Source of the DNA: Rhytidiadelphus loreus
Lineage: Eukaryota; Streptophyta; Bryopsida; Hypnales; Hylocomiaceae
Length of the DNA: 64,000 bases
Direction: 5' to 3'
Assembly: GCA_947034895.1 (NCBI GenBank)
Contig: OX344764.1
Coordinates: forward strand, 64,647,348 to 64,711,347
A program made the position numbers and the translations under genes. This document shows, piece after piece, positions 33,455 to 44,361 of the stretch (positions are counted from its first letter, which is position 1; each line of letters opens with the position of its first letter). The notes under the pieces are model-generated. The model made no database searches and was not told the DNA's origin. It saw only the letters and a list, made by a program, of their open reading frames with translations.

Positions 33455-33784
33455 GGTTAAAATAACAAACACTCCACTTAATAGTTCTAATATAATTTTG
33501 GGGCCATTTCTAACAAAATTTTGACAGACTGGACTAAAGAAAATCTATTCTATTCTAATCTAATTTTTCTTAAGTTCAAATGGGATTTTTTGGATATAAG
33601 GGCTCAAATAATTGATCTAAATTTCTAAGTAATGTTTCTCATAATTCTCTCATGAAATCAAGCATTTCAAACATCATCACAGGTAAAGACAATTTGGTAG
33701 CATAACGGAAAGGCAAATTCAAACGGGGCCAAATATTCTAATACTTGGTACCCTTTTAAAGGTATCAATTTTGAATATACTATG
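33455..33784. other. Right flank of the LINE, nothing identified
   Basis: AT-rich DNA. No supported gene or repeat. Confidence 0.45.
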
Positions 33785-34129
33785 GTCAAAGTTGTGCTGT
33801 GCAGGGGCAACCCCAGGTTTAAATAAGTCCCAAAGATAATTTTTTGACTATTATAAGTCAAAGCTTCGTCATGTAGGAGCAACCCCAGGAATTAGTGTTT
33901 TTTCCAAAGGCAAATTTCAACTTTTTTTAAAAGCCAAAGCTTCGCCGTGCAGGAGCAACCCTAGGAAAATTGGACAAATTAAAGTTTTCCAAAACCCGTT
34001 TTCAGGTTTCAAAAAGTCAAAGCTCCGCTAAGCGAGAACAACTCCAGGCGTTAGTAAGAAATTTAGAATTAAAAGTACTCATTTCCAGATTCCTAGGTCA
34101 AAGCTCCACCGTGTGGAAACAACCCCAAG
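33785..34129 (+). repeat. Five spaced copies of a 33-bp stem-loop motif
   Basis: Copies start at 33785, 33857, 33933, 34016 and 34097 (spacing 72-83 bp). Consensus: GTCAAAGCTTCGCCGTGCAG followed by GAGCAACCCCAGG. Within it, GCTCC or GCTTC can pair with GGAGC around an 8-base loop. The spacer sequences between copies are only weakly alike, so selection or recent homogenisation appears concentrated on the motif, or the array is old and the core better preserved. Such arrays occur in LTR and other noncoding transposon regions; I do not recognise this one. Confidence 0.7.
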
Positions 34130-36346
34130 AAAAAACGGTATCCATAGACCCAAAAATAGTATTTTGAAAGCTTGAATTTTAAAGGATGTACACATGACAG
34201 TGTTTAATCGAACATTAGTAATTAATCAAACCAAAGATCCGTTGTACAACAAATTTTGGCACGTGGTGATATAAAAACCTTTTGGCAAAGTCTAGCCTTG
34301 CTGCTTTAAAGCCTTGAGATCACAATCTGTTACCAATTTATACAATTTGATTTTTAGTATTTTGAAAGATTCATGAAATCAATTAGAGTTTGGGGCTATC
34401 CCTCCAATACTCTTAATATCAAAGTTTTGGAGCTTCAAGCCTCTAAATTCTAGAAAGAAATTAAGTCAACTTAAATAATAGAATAGTTTGGGGATTTTCT
34501 CCTCCTAAACTCTTGGAAATCAAAGTTTTGGGGCCTAAACCTCCAAATTCAAACAAGAAAATAAATAAATCTTTGAAGGAGTCCCTGGGCCTTCAAAGTG
34601 CAAAAGAAATTAAATGAAATAGCCAAATCTTGGCTTTAAAAGTGCTTCGACAATGTGTTGGTAGCACGACAAGAACAACAACAAGAAATGAAATAAGAGA
34701 ATGAGGGTCAGTGACAACCTCAAAAAAGGGCCTTATATACTCGCTCCCAGCCCGTCCTCAATAAGTTATCAGTAAATATTTTCTTACTTCTTATTAAGAT
34801 ATTTTGTTAAACTAACTTAATATATTTTTTAAATAGTTTTTGTTTAATGAGAAGGAAGGTCCTCAAGCAAGTTCTTTTTAGGCCCTAATTGGCCTTGGAA
34901 TCTTGCCTAAATCAAATCCTAGATTTTTCCCAAATATGTTTTTAAAATCAACCTAATTAACCTATGTATTTTGCAAACTAATCTAATGTTAGTTCCAAAT
35001 TGTCTTTCTTTAGTTCAAAATATGACTTGTTGAGCAAAAAAAGGATCTTGAGCAAATTCAATCTTTGATTTTCTAAAACATATTTGTAAAATCACCCTAG
35101 ATTAATCACAAATTACTATAAAAAAAAGTCAAACTAAGGGCTGACCCTATCTATCTTTTAAGGAACAACTTGAAATCAAAAACTAATTGCGCCATTGTGT
35201 TAAGAAGACCCCAATTAGCACAATAGACCCTCTACCCCTACCTCGTTGGCCGTTTTTAAGTGCAAATTTGAGTCACGGTAACGACAAACAAAAGTCAAAA
35301 CTCTAACTTTTGGAGTGTGCGCTTTTTGATAAAATTGTCTAGCCACGGTGGTTCAAAATGTTTATAGGAGTAAGAATTGACCCTTGATTTGCTCCATTCG
35401 GACACCGTTAGCTCCTAGTATGCCGGTTAACCCACCACCAAGTTATAAATTCTTGTAAGATTTGATAGCGATCCTAATTCTGGTACTTGAAAATGTTGGA
35501 ATGTCTTCAAACTTAACAGAGTTCTTTATTAGCACACGAAACACTATCCTAATTTTTAGTGAGATTTTATTGCAACATTTGTAATTTCTAGGAATTTACA
35601 AATGCATTTTTAAGCGATTGACTTCCCATGAAGTCATCGTGGAGTTTTGCAAAATCCCAAAACTTTTGGGCATTCTTCTACAAGGTGTCTATCAGCTAAG
35701 GGCAAAATCAAATCTCCAATAAGGATGCTATTTTTAACAATTCCTTAATAATTTCCACCGGAAAAAAAATTATTCTTGATACCGGGGAATCTTGGATGAC
35801 TGGATCCTAATTTGACCTTCTAGCATGCTTTGATCTAAAAAAGCACCTCTATGTATGCTCTAATCACCTTTTTCTTTATCTTGGTATGTAAACGGCTTGT
35901 GTTCTCAAAATTACCTACAAATAACAAACCCAACCCTTTCGAATTGGATTTTGAATTAACATGACTAGACTCTATTACTTAGCTAGTTTGTTACATGCAT
36001 ACTTATAGATGTTGTACCTCATGAACAAGACACTAGGACTGGTTAACTCTCATATCCTTTCTTCTCTTGAAATTACTAACTATTCATCTAAACTTACTAA
36101 TAAGACTTAGAATTAGTGAAATATAAAGTTTACATGTTTCACGTTTCTAAGACCATTCCTCACTACTTTAGTAGGGACTTCTACCAAATCTCTCAATAAC
36201 TCTCTTTTCATGTATTTTTTTTGTAAAACTAACCTAAAGACTAACTAAAAATCGCAAAAAATAAGTCTAGAGTTCCAAATGCAAACTTGAGGGCTCACAA
36301 GCAACAACCTTATAAGTTGTCAATTTGGGGTACACTTTTGGTTATT
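34130..36346. other. Decayed repeat-like DNA, no gene identified
   Basis: A TTATATACTCGCTCCCAGCC stretch at 34734-34753 looks like a TATA box with a downstream start region, and ATGAATCAATTAGAGTTTGGGG-type text around 34375-34590 contains two similar 'TTTGGGG...CCTCCAAATTC' blocks. This could be an old LTR, but I found no paired LTR, primer-binding site or coding remnant. The rest (34760-36346) shows nothing supportable. Confidence 0.3.
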
Positions 36347-36350
36347 TTAA

Positions 36351-37268
36351 CCCCTAAAGGACCAAGTGTCCCCTCGAGGGACAAAAATGGATTGCGTGTA
36401 GGTACCTAAGGGCTGAATTTTTCTCTTGATTTTTTGAATTTTTTTTTGAAGATATAAAAACTGATTACCTTTGTGGAAATATAATATTTTTTCCAATTGG
36501 TGCCTGGGAACAAAAGTTAATATGCCCATATTGCTCAAAACAGGGGAGATCAGGCAGCAAATTTTTTTTATAAAAATTTGAATTTTTTTCTATATTTTTT
36601 TATCTCATAGACTATATTTTTGTCTATGTGAAAAGCTTTGATTAATTTCATTTGGATTTTTTATGAGAAAGTTATGGACAATCTTGTTTTGGGGGCAATT
36701 AGAGCATCTTCTTGAAAAAATAACTTGTTGGATTCATTTTTTAATGCAATTTTCACAATTTTTCAAAAAAAGAAGTTCCACATGGTTTAGTTTGCTTGCT
36801 AGAACAATCTCACCGTGGGGATTAGTGCATTTTAATTCTATCTTAGATATATAAATAAAATAGATTTTCATTCAATCTCGTATCTACTTCTATTCTACAA
36901 TTTTTTTAAGAATGAAAATTAAGTTTTTTTGAAAACCTTTTTTTCTCCTAGACTTTCAACTCAATTCTCCACTATAATGATTTAAATCTCAAAACTCTAT
37001 AGTGCAAAAAATTTAAGTTAAAAATGTTCAAAGTCAAATAATCGAGTCCCGCAGTGTGCTGAAAAACTTGTTTTTTTCACTTTAAACGCAGATATCTTGC
37101 AATCTGTATGGTGAAAAATTCTGAAATTTTTTCCACACATTTTCATACTAGTAAGGTATAAGACCCTATGGTTAGATGTAGGAAAAAAACAAACTTTTTT
37201 ACTCTTTGCTATAGAAATGGCAGTTTTGAGTGTTTTTTGACAGAAAAAAGGCCTTGGTCCTTTAGGGG
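36351..37268 (+). mobile_element. Family P element (918 bp), complete
   Basis: Ends CCCCTAAAGGACCAAGTGTC and the inverse of CCTTGGTCCTTTAGGGG. The left flank is TTAA (36347-36350); the right flank is TGAA (37269-37272), one change from TTAA. Internal landmarks are in the same order as in the 22102 copy: GCATCTTCTTGAAAAAATAAC (36702), AGAACAATCTCACCGTGGGG (36801-36820), a GACCCTATGGTTAGATG block (37162) and ATGGCAGTTTTGAGTG (37217). Length differs from the 22102 copy by one base. It is non-coding. Confidence 0.8.
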
Positions 37269-37272
37269 TGAA

Positions 37273-37842
37273 TATCTACTTTATGACATGTTTTGATATT
37301 GATAGTGTCATTTTATCATGTGCATCAAATGCATTTGGGCATCACTTGCATGACACTTTTAGCATCCTACACTTTGCATCTTTGAAAATTTGTAACTAAT
37401 TCACAATACATCCAAAAATTATGGAACTATTTGCATTTTGATTCATGGTCCTTCACCAATATGCAAAAAATGTTGTTCACTTTCTAGAGCATATTGGTTA
37501 TGGCACAAATTTTTTTCATGCAATTTTATGTCTAACCTTACAAGCATTAGAAGGCACAAACGGATAATCATATCACCTTCAAAGAAGAAATCAATCAGAA
37601 CCCCATACAACTAATAGTCACTCAACAAATCAAATCAAATATATAGGGAAAAAAAGGCATAAACTAAATAACAACAAATCCACTTTTGGGTACCTCGGTA
37701 ATCTATAGGTGGCTTTTTTTGTTTTTTGTTTTTTACACTAATGAAACAAATAGGTGGAGCTTTCAAAGACACAACAATTGTCAAGCAAGAGAGGGGCAAA
37801 TGAAATTCTGAAATTGGCATGTTAGTATTGAAACTTACTTCA
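37273..37842. other. Spacer between P elements, nothing identified
   Basis: AT-rich DNA. A minus-strand frame at 37635-37820 has no recognisable content. Confidence 0.45.
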
Positions 37843-37846
37843 TTAA

Positions 37847-38808
37847 TCCCTCAACGCCCAAGGGGCTCAAAAGTGACCTCACAAAGTTTAGAAGTACAAT
37901 TCAAAGTGCTGTAACTTTTGCATCCAATGTCCAAATTTGATAAAAATTTGTTGGAAAATTTGCGCATACTAGTCTAATTTGTGCAGTAAAATTTTCAGAC
38001 CAATATAAGACAAATTGAGTTTGTGATAGCCATTCGAAGTTCACAGGTTCAATTTGAGTTTAGCACACTGCATTGTCATGGCTGCAACATCGGGGGCTTG
38101 TATCTCCTTCATTCAATGTTTGTTTTTAATAAAATTTGTTGGGTTTTGTTCCTCTAGAAATCTAGTTGTTGTGGTAAAATTTTCATGGAAACCCAAGTTG
38201 TTTTGAATGTTTGGGAGCAATTTGAAGTTCAAAACCCTAACATTTTTTGGTTATTGTGAACTTCGGCAGCTTGTTACTTCTTCATCTTGTGTCCATTTTC
38301 AAAAAAATTGGAGGCAAAAGTTGTCTAGTTTGTGTGGCTAAAATTTTGTGTCAATCAAAGAAGTAACGAGTGACTGAGAAGCATTTTAGTAGAAGTAGGT
38401 TTAGCCTTAGATGTGTTTTTTGCACCCTTTTTTGCTATTTTTTTGACATTTCAAAGTTATTTTGCAAACACAATGAGTCAATTTAATGATTTTTTTTCAC
38501 CAATATGTTTGAATGTTGATTTCAAAACAGTTTAGAGTTTAGAGTTTTTTCATTTGAGTAGGTTTAGAAATCAAATTTCACCTCCAAATGTGTTTTTAGG
38601 AAATTTTCAGCATCTTTTTTCAACACTAAAACATTCTAATCTTACAATCTATAAGGTCAAATGACTCCAAATTTGATCCACGTCATCTACAATATGTAAA
38701 CTACAAGATTGTACGGTTGGGATTTTCATACCTTAGTGACAAGTAGACTTATAAGGCTTAAGAAACAATGATGTCTTTAAACCCGAAATGGCCTAGGGCC
38801 TTGAGGGG
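37847..38808. mobile_element. Diverged P-like element (962 bp) with TTAA on both sides
   Basis: The left end TCCCTCAACGCCCAAGG and the inverse of the right end CCCCTCAAGGCCCTAGG match at 14 of 17 bases. TTAA flanks both ends (37843-37846 and 38809-38812). The interior differs from the 22102 and 36351 copies. It holds three imperfect ~150-bp units (from about 37905, 38090 and 38265), each with a 'CTTCATTCAATGT'-like start, a run of AAAATTTG and a GG(C/T)(A/T)AAAATTTT block. It is non-coding. Same flank and similar ends point to a related family mobilised by the same machinery. Confidence 0.65.
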
Positions 38809-38812
38809 TTAA

Positions 38813-39289
38813 CTTACTCACATCACAATGCGAGATTGAATGAAACCAATCAGTATCTTGTGGTCGTGGAGTAAGGTAAACCAACCCATTGTGGTTAGAA
38901 TAAGGAGTTTGACATCATGTGATAATTGAAAATTTTCAATTTGTTTCCTAGAATAGTATAAATGTGAAAAACAATGAGAACAATTGAAATTATGTTTTTT
39001 TGACAAAATATGAATTTGTTATGAATTTTTGAAGTGTTCAATGCATTTTGCCTACAAGAGTCTATAGACTACGTTAGAACCAACAAAATCTGGATTATGC
39101 TCATTTGGCTCACCTAAAGCAGTCAAATTCTTTTGTAACATGGAAGGCCTAAAAAGTCAATTCTCACAATGAATTTTAACTGAAAAGTTGAAAGTTCCTA
39201 ATGAAGTCACCAACTACTTAATTATTGTCACGTAAGACATGCATTGAAGCCAAAATCTAAAAAAAATAAAAACCATAATGGGGTCATTT
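38813..39289. other. Spacer, nothing identified
   Basis: No supported gene or repeat. Confidence 0.45.
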
Positions 39290-39637
39290 GGTAGGTGACC
39301 ACTATGGGTTATTTGACCACAATGGGCTGATTTACCTTAATGAAAGTTCCATGCATGAACAATGTAAAATAAATGAAGACAGGATGGGTGGTACTATTCT
39401 TGGGCTTTATAAATGCAATAATAGAGGAGTGATAGTATGTGAGCATAGAATCTATGAGCCTATGAGTCTATATTATAGATACCTTCTATGGTTATATGTA
39501 CCTATATTATAAACTCTTTCCATGATATAATGCACCTGTGTTATAGATACATATGCTATAAATACCTTCAAATGGTTGTAGCTACAACTAGGTTCAAGAC
39601 TCATAAGCTCATGTCTATACGCTGACGCACTAGCATC
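39290..39637. repeat. Long inverted-repeat arm X (Mutator-like end)
   Basis: From about 39390 to 39637 the sequence is the inverse of 42216-42450, with blocks GCATAGAATCTATGAGCCTA, ACCTTCAAATGGTTGTAG and ACTAGGTTCAAGACTCATAA. It ends GCACTAGCATCATTG. The inverse of that end, GATGCTAGTGCG, resembles the terminus of the 3.29-kb element at 59462-62751 (GGGGATGCTAGTATGTGAGC). Similarity weakens outward but seems to continue to ~39290. I found no matching partner end for this arm, so it may be one end of a rearranged element. Confidence 0.5.
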
Positions 39638-40130
39638 ATTGTGCAATTATAGTAGCCTAAGAAAGTTTCTCAAGGCCTATATCTTCTCTAAGAGTGCAAT
39701 CACTTATGGATGCTTTTGGAGCGCATTTTGAATGTGAGATTAGCAAAGTAACATGGTGCGATAGGGAGCAATTTCAAGACTTCATGTGGACAATATTGGC
39801 GAGGGCAATTGTGATTATGGTTGCATTTGGAGCATCCATTGGTGCAAAGTCTCAATGAAGGTGTGACAATACAACCTAATTACAAAGATTAGTACAAATG
39901 CACCATAGTTTTGCATTGAATTTGTATTAAAGTGAACTCATAATTAACACAAAACCATTTTAGCTTACATATGTTTGTACTAGTGAAACTCTAAAGTTGG
40001 CAATTCAAATCCTAACTCCCAAATACACCCATTTCTAACAATTTTTCAATATTTATTCATTTTTTTTTATATCTTTTTTTTTGTTTCTCTCTTATATTGT
40101 CCAAAAGCAAATTTTTGCTTATATAAAAAA
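39638..40130. other. DNA between the two arms, nothing identified
   Basis: AT-rich sequence without supported features. It would be the central part if arms X and Y belong to one element. Confidence 0.4.
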
Positions 40131-40479
40131 TTCAACAATCACTACAACAACGGCAGTGTTTTATGACTGCAAAAATATGACTAAGGATGACTAGTGACTA
40201 CTTGCAGTCATATTCTTGGAGGTCAATACCTTGGGGAGAAATATGATTGCAAAATATGACTACGAATCGTTTTTGGGTCTTATACTTCACGGACGTATAT
40301 TATACGTCCGTTGGGAACACTAAAGTATTTCATAGGGAACGGTAGGGAACTCATTTGAGAACATTGAATTATATTATTGGTCATATTTTCACAGTAATAA
40401 CATTTTTTTGTTTTTGGGCAACCTAAAAAAAACATGGGCAATCAAAAAAAATATAGACAAGCCATTGTTTAAAATTTTG

Positions 40480-40585
40480 AAACCTAATCACCACTTTTTA
40501 AGGGTTTTGAAACCGTAGCCACTACTTTTTAGGATTTTGAAACCCTAGCCGTCATTTTTTTAGGGTTTTGAAACCGTAGCCACTA
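40480..40585 (+). repeat. Short repeat of GGGTTTTGAAACC-type units inside CACTA element 3
   Basis: Three to four units of about 35-37 bp, each with TTTTGAAACC(C/G)TAGCC and (A/G)CCACTACTTTTTA(G)GG. They resemble telomere repeats (AAACCCTAG) only superficially. Confidence 0.65.
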
Positions 40586-40637
40586 CTCCTTTTGACTCTT
40601 CTTCCTTACCTTTTGTTGTCTCTTGTCTCTTGTCTCT

Positions 40638-40852
40638 TTGAGTTCACTCTTGTTTCTTAGTTGTTGTGTTTTGTTGCATTTTGAGTTCACTCTTGTTTTT
40701 TAATTGTTGTGTTTTGTTGCATCTTGAGTTCACTCTTATTTCTTAGTTGTTGTGTTTTGTTGCATCTTGAATTCACTCTTGCTTCTTAGTTGTTGTCTTT
40801 TGTTGCACCTTGAGTTACTCTTACTTCTTAGAGTTGTTGTCTTTTGTTGCAT
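40638..40852 (+). repeat. Tandem repeat, 43 bp x 5, inside CACTA element 3
   Basis: Units start TTGAGTTCACTCTTGTTTCT at 40638, 40681, 40724, 40767 and 40810 and end TTTTGTTGCAT(C/T). Similarity falls toward the right. It is pyrimidine-rich. Confidence 0.85.
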
Positions 40853-42210
40853 CTTCACACTTGCTTCTTGTTTTTTTCTTTTTGCATTTTAATTTTTTCT
40901 TTCTTTCTTCTTTTTTACTTTTTGTTCTTTCTTTTTGTTTTTTATTTTTTATTTTTTATTGTTGCATCTTAATTCTTTTTTGTTGTTTCTTGTTACCTTT
41001 TAGTAGTTGCTCCTTATTGTTTCTTGTGCATTTTAACTTGTATTTGTTGTTATCTTTTAGCACTTGTTGCCTTTTATCTTCTTGTTCCTTGCATCACCAT
41101 TGTTTTTCTTCTTACCCTAAATTTGTATCACATATTTTCTATTGTTGTAAACTTTTGAAGATTGAACTTTGTTGTATGTTCATTAAAAATTAACCTCCTA
41201 TTTCTTTAATTGTATATGCAGGCAACAAAATTGGAACAAAGTCGTTAGAGGCTACTTGCAACTCACTTCATATTATTGTAAGAAATATAATCTCTATTGA
41301 CTTGTGTAAATCATTCATTGTGATATACATATTTTATATTTGTGACTAATAAATTATAAATGTCATTGAAAGGAGTCACATTCCTTCTTACATATTCCCT
41401 CTCCAATATAATTATTTCTTGTATATCTTTAAAATCATATGTATTTGTTTTTAACTACATGAAATCTTTTATTCAATTGTTAAATCATTTTAATGTATGA
41501 TTGCAAATATGCTTAGGTATCCTACAACCGTTGTATGACTTGTTCAATTCATAGTTCAAAATACATATCAATAAAAAAATGACTACTTGTAGTCACAAAA
41601 TGATTATAATAATTTCCAAAAAATGACTAGGTGCTCTCAATATGATTGAAAAATATGACTGAGAAGAGTCGTTTTACAAATCATCAAAAAAAATGACTCA
41701 CCACAGTCATATTTTACATGACTACAAAATATGACTCACCATAGTCATATTTCACATGATTGCAAAATATGACTCATCGCAGTCATACTCCACATGACTG
41801 CAAAATATGACTCACCACAATCATATTTCACGTCATCAAAAAATATGACTCAATGCAGTCATATTTCACAAAATATGATTGACCAATCATATTCCACGTC
41901 ATCAAAAAATATGACTCAACGCAGTCATATTCCACGTAGGATTTTTTCATTTACCCGAGCAGCTCAATAAAAAGTCAAAGAAAATGAAAATATAAGCCTT
42001 GTTGGCATACTATGGCTAATTATGGGTATTTATACCCTTCAACTTATATGATTGCCAATATGACTGATGTCTAAAGCGACTGCTTCTAAACAACTACTAC
42101 AGTCATATTCCAAGTCATCTACAGTGATTTCTGCGCCAATCATATTTTTTGATTTTACAACTAACTGCAGTCGTTTTTTGCAGTCATAAAACATTGTTTT
42201 TGTTGTAGTG

Positions 42211-42560
42211 AATACTAGCTCATGAGCATAGAGATGTGAGCCTATGAGCCTTGAACCTAGTTGTAGATATGCATCTACAATCATTTGAAGGTGTTTATAA
42301 TATACATACCTATAACATAGGTACACTATAACGTGGAAAAGTTTGTAAAATAGGTACCTATTACATAGACACATATAATCATAGAAGGAGGCTGTTATAT
42401 AGACTCATAGACTTATAGATTCTATACTCACATGTTAGTACTCCTTCATACAAGTTTATGGTATAAACAAATTATTTTCCTATACAGATCCACAAAGTTC
42501 CCATAATTGGTACATTACCAAAAAAAAACAATGGAGCTTTCCAAATGGAGCTTACGCAAT
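42211..42560. repeat. Long inverted-repeat arm Y (Mutator-like end)
   Basis: Before the CACTA insertion, the sequence read TTCAACAAT (40131-40139) directly into ACTAGCTCATGAGC (from 42214). This resembles the left terminus CAACGACGCTAGCATGTGAG of the element at 59462. The arm continues with GTGAGCCTATGAGCCTTGAA, CCTAGTTGTAG, ATTTGAAGGTGTTTATA and AGATTCTATACTCACATGTT, the inverse of arm X at 39390-39637. CACTA element 3 therefore landed within a few bases of a transposon end. Confidence 0.5.
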
Positions 42561-43140
42561 ATTACCTAACCAATAATTTGTTCTGCCATCACCTACTAAT
42601 GATATGTGCATTTTGCAAAATATTTTCCTTATCATTAACATCAGATCTTCGTTTCTTTGCAATGCCATATTTGTAAACACAATCACCTAAGATGAACTAC
42701 AATTTAAAAATTATGTAATTACATATAATAAGAAAGTAATTTGAATACTTCAAAAGTAGACCTTTAAAAAAGAAACATTACAAAAGTTTTTGGAAACTAT
42801 CACCATCCTAAAATGGCTACAATTTGGGTTTAAGATGCAAATTGAGAATTTTTCTATACACCTCAAGGGCATGATGGGACATTGTTCACTGGGAATTTAG
42901 TGTAAACACACAAGAATAGATGTTTCTTAAGAAATATGGGAATTTCACAAATTAAAAAACAAAAGCAATCATTGAAACCCAAAAATTGGTAATATTCTGT
43001 AAATTTATATGAAAATTTATATAATGAAATCAATGAATAATTTATATCATTGTATTTTAAAATTAATGAATAATACTTTGTTGTATCCAACTATCCATTA
43101 TACAAATTTTGAGTTTACAAACTATTTATTTCAATCTTAT
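42561..43140. other. Spacer, nothing identified
   Basis: AT-rich, no supported gene. A minus-strand frame at 42863-43090 has no recognisable content. Confidence 0.45.
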
Positions 43141-43200
43141 TTCATTGAATACGAGAAGGCATTTTTTCATTGAATACGAGAAGGCATTTTTTCATTGAAT
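43141..43200 (+). repeat. Short tandem repeat, 25 bp x ~2.4
   Basis: TTCATTGAATACGAGAAGGC plus ATTTT repeats at 43141 and 43166 and begins again at 43191. Confidence 0.8.
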
Positions 43201-43452
43201 GCCCTCCTTAAACTTATTTTTTGGTACAAACTATCTCTAAAATCAATGCAAATTCAAAGATTGGAAATTTTTGTAATTTATATGCCTATTTATGTCTTCA
43301 TCAAAATTTAATTTCCTACAATATATGTCTTTCACAATCCAAAATAAAGTTGAACACAATAATATAAATAATTTGTAAACTCAAAATGAAAAAATCAACT
43401 TTAAGAAATCCCCAAATATACAATTTTTTTGTTTCTTAAACATCAATTTTGA

Positions 43453-44357
43453 CATAGAGTCGCAAGTGTCCCCCGGACACTTGGAATTTCAAGCAAGCTC
43501 ATGTGATCTTAATTTTTGGCATGATTTATTAAAAAAAAAATTGGAAGATAGAAGAAAGGACAATTTTTTTGAAAATATAGTTCTAATTGCAATTGGTGTG
43601 CGTGAAAGAAAATTTATGACACACAAAAGCTAAAAATAGTGGAAAAAAGAGACAAAACAAAACAATACACTTGAATCTTTTTAATATGTTTGATATATTA
43701 TTTATTTATTTTTTGAAAAGATTCAGTTCATTTTATTTGGATAAGTTATGGAGCATCTTATTTTGCCAACAATCAAAATATCTTACTGAAAAAATAATAT
43801 AGTGGATTCGGTTTTTTCACTCAATTATCACATTTAAATATAAAAAATTACACAAGATTAAAATTTGGTTGTTGAAACAATCTCACCATTAGAATGAGTA
43901 TATTTTGATTCCATCTTAGAGCTACTAATTATTTAGTTTTTCCTACTATCTCATACCTACTTCTACTTAACAATTTTTGAAAGTATGAAAATCACATGTG
44001 TTTTTTTTGAATTTTTGTTTCTAGACTCTCAACCCAATTTGTCTTGATAAGAAATTCTTAAGTCAAAATTTAATATGCAAAAAATCTTAAGTTAAGAAGA
44101 ATCAAAGTCTTAAAAACTAGTTTGCCATTGTGCCAAACAAATATGTTTTCTTTACTTTGAATGCTAATATCTTGCAATTTTTGTGGTCAAAGTTTCTAAA
44201 ATTTGTTCTACACATTTTCATGCATCTAGTTTATTGCAAATCCCTGCAACTAGATATGTAAAAAAATTAATTTCTTAAAGTATGTGCACTTTGGACCAAA
44301 AATGATAGTTTTGAATAGATATATTTGACAGAAAAATAGTTCTTGGGATTTCAAGTG
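43453..44357 (+). mobile_element. Decayed family P element (~905 bp)
   Basis: The left flank is TTGA (43449-43452) and the right flank TTAA (44358-44361). The terminal bases have diverged, but internal blocks align with the 22102 copy: AAGTGTCCCCCGGACACTTG, TGTGATCTTAATTTTTGG, TTGAAACAATCTCACCATTAG (~43876), GCTAATATCTTGCAATTTTTG (~44163) and GATAGTTTTGAATAG near 44308. Length is within 15 bases of the complete copies. It is non-coding and clearly older. Confidence 0.55.
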
Positions 44358-44361
44358 TTAA

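Larger units (their letters stand above)
40140..42210. mobile_element. CACTA-type element 3 (2071 bp), AAT duplication
   Basis: Ends are CACTACAACAACGGCAGTG (40140) and the inverse of CATTGTTTTTGTTGTAGTG (42210), flanked by AAT on both sides (40137-40139 and 42211-42213). Subterminal regions (40155-40265 and especially 41575-42195) hold many copies of an AATATGACT...AGTCATATT inverted pair, a palindromic word typical of the repeats bound by CACTA transposases. The middle is pyrimidine-rich on the plus strand with a 43-bp repeat (40638-40852) and no transposase coding. A 127-residue frame at 40810-41193 reads this low-complexity DNA and is rejected. The element differs from CACTA elements 1 and 2, so it is a separate family. 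Confidence 0.95.

Noticed and set aside
34130..35450. LTR retrotransposon with a TATA box near 34734
   Set aside because: No second LTR, primer-binding site, polypurine tract or gag/pol remnant was found.
40500..40580. Interstitial telomere repeat (AAACCCTAG-like words)
   Set aside because: Only isolated matches within a 35-37-bp unit, never tandem seven-base repeats.
40810..41193. 127-residue Leu/Phe/Ser/Cys-rich frame that looks like a membrane protein
   Set aside because: It reads pyrimidine-rich low-complexity DNA and a 43-bp repeat inside a CACTA element. T-rich DNA always gives hydrophobic peptides.
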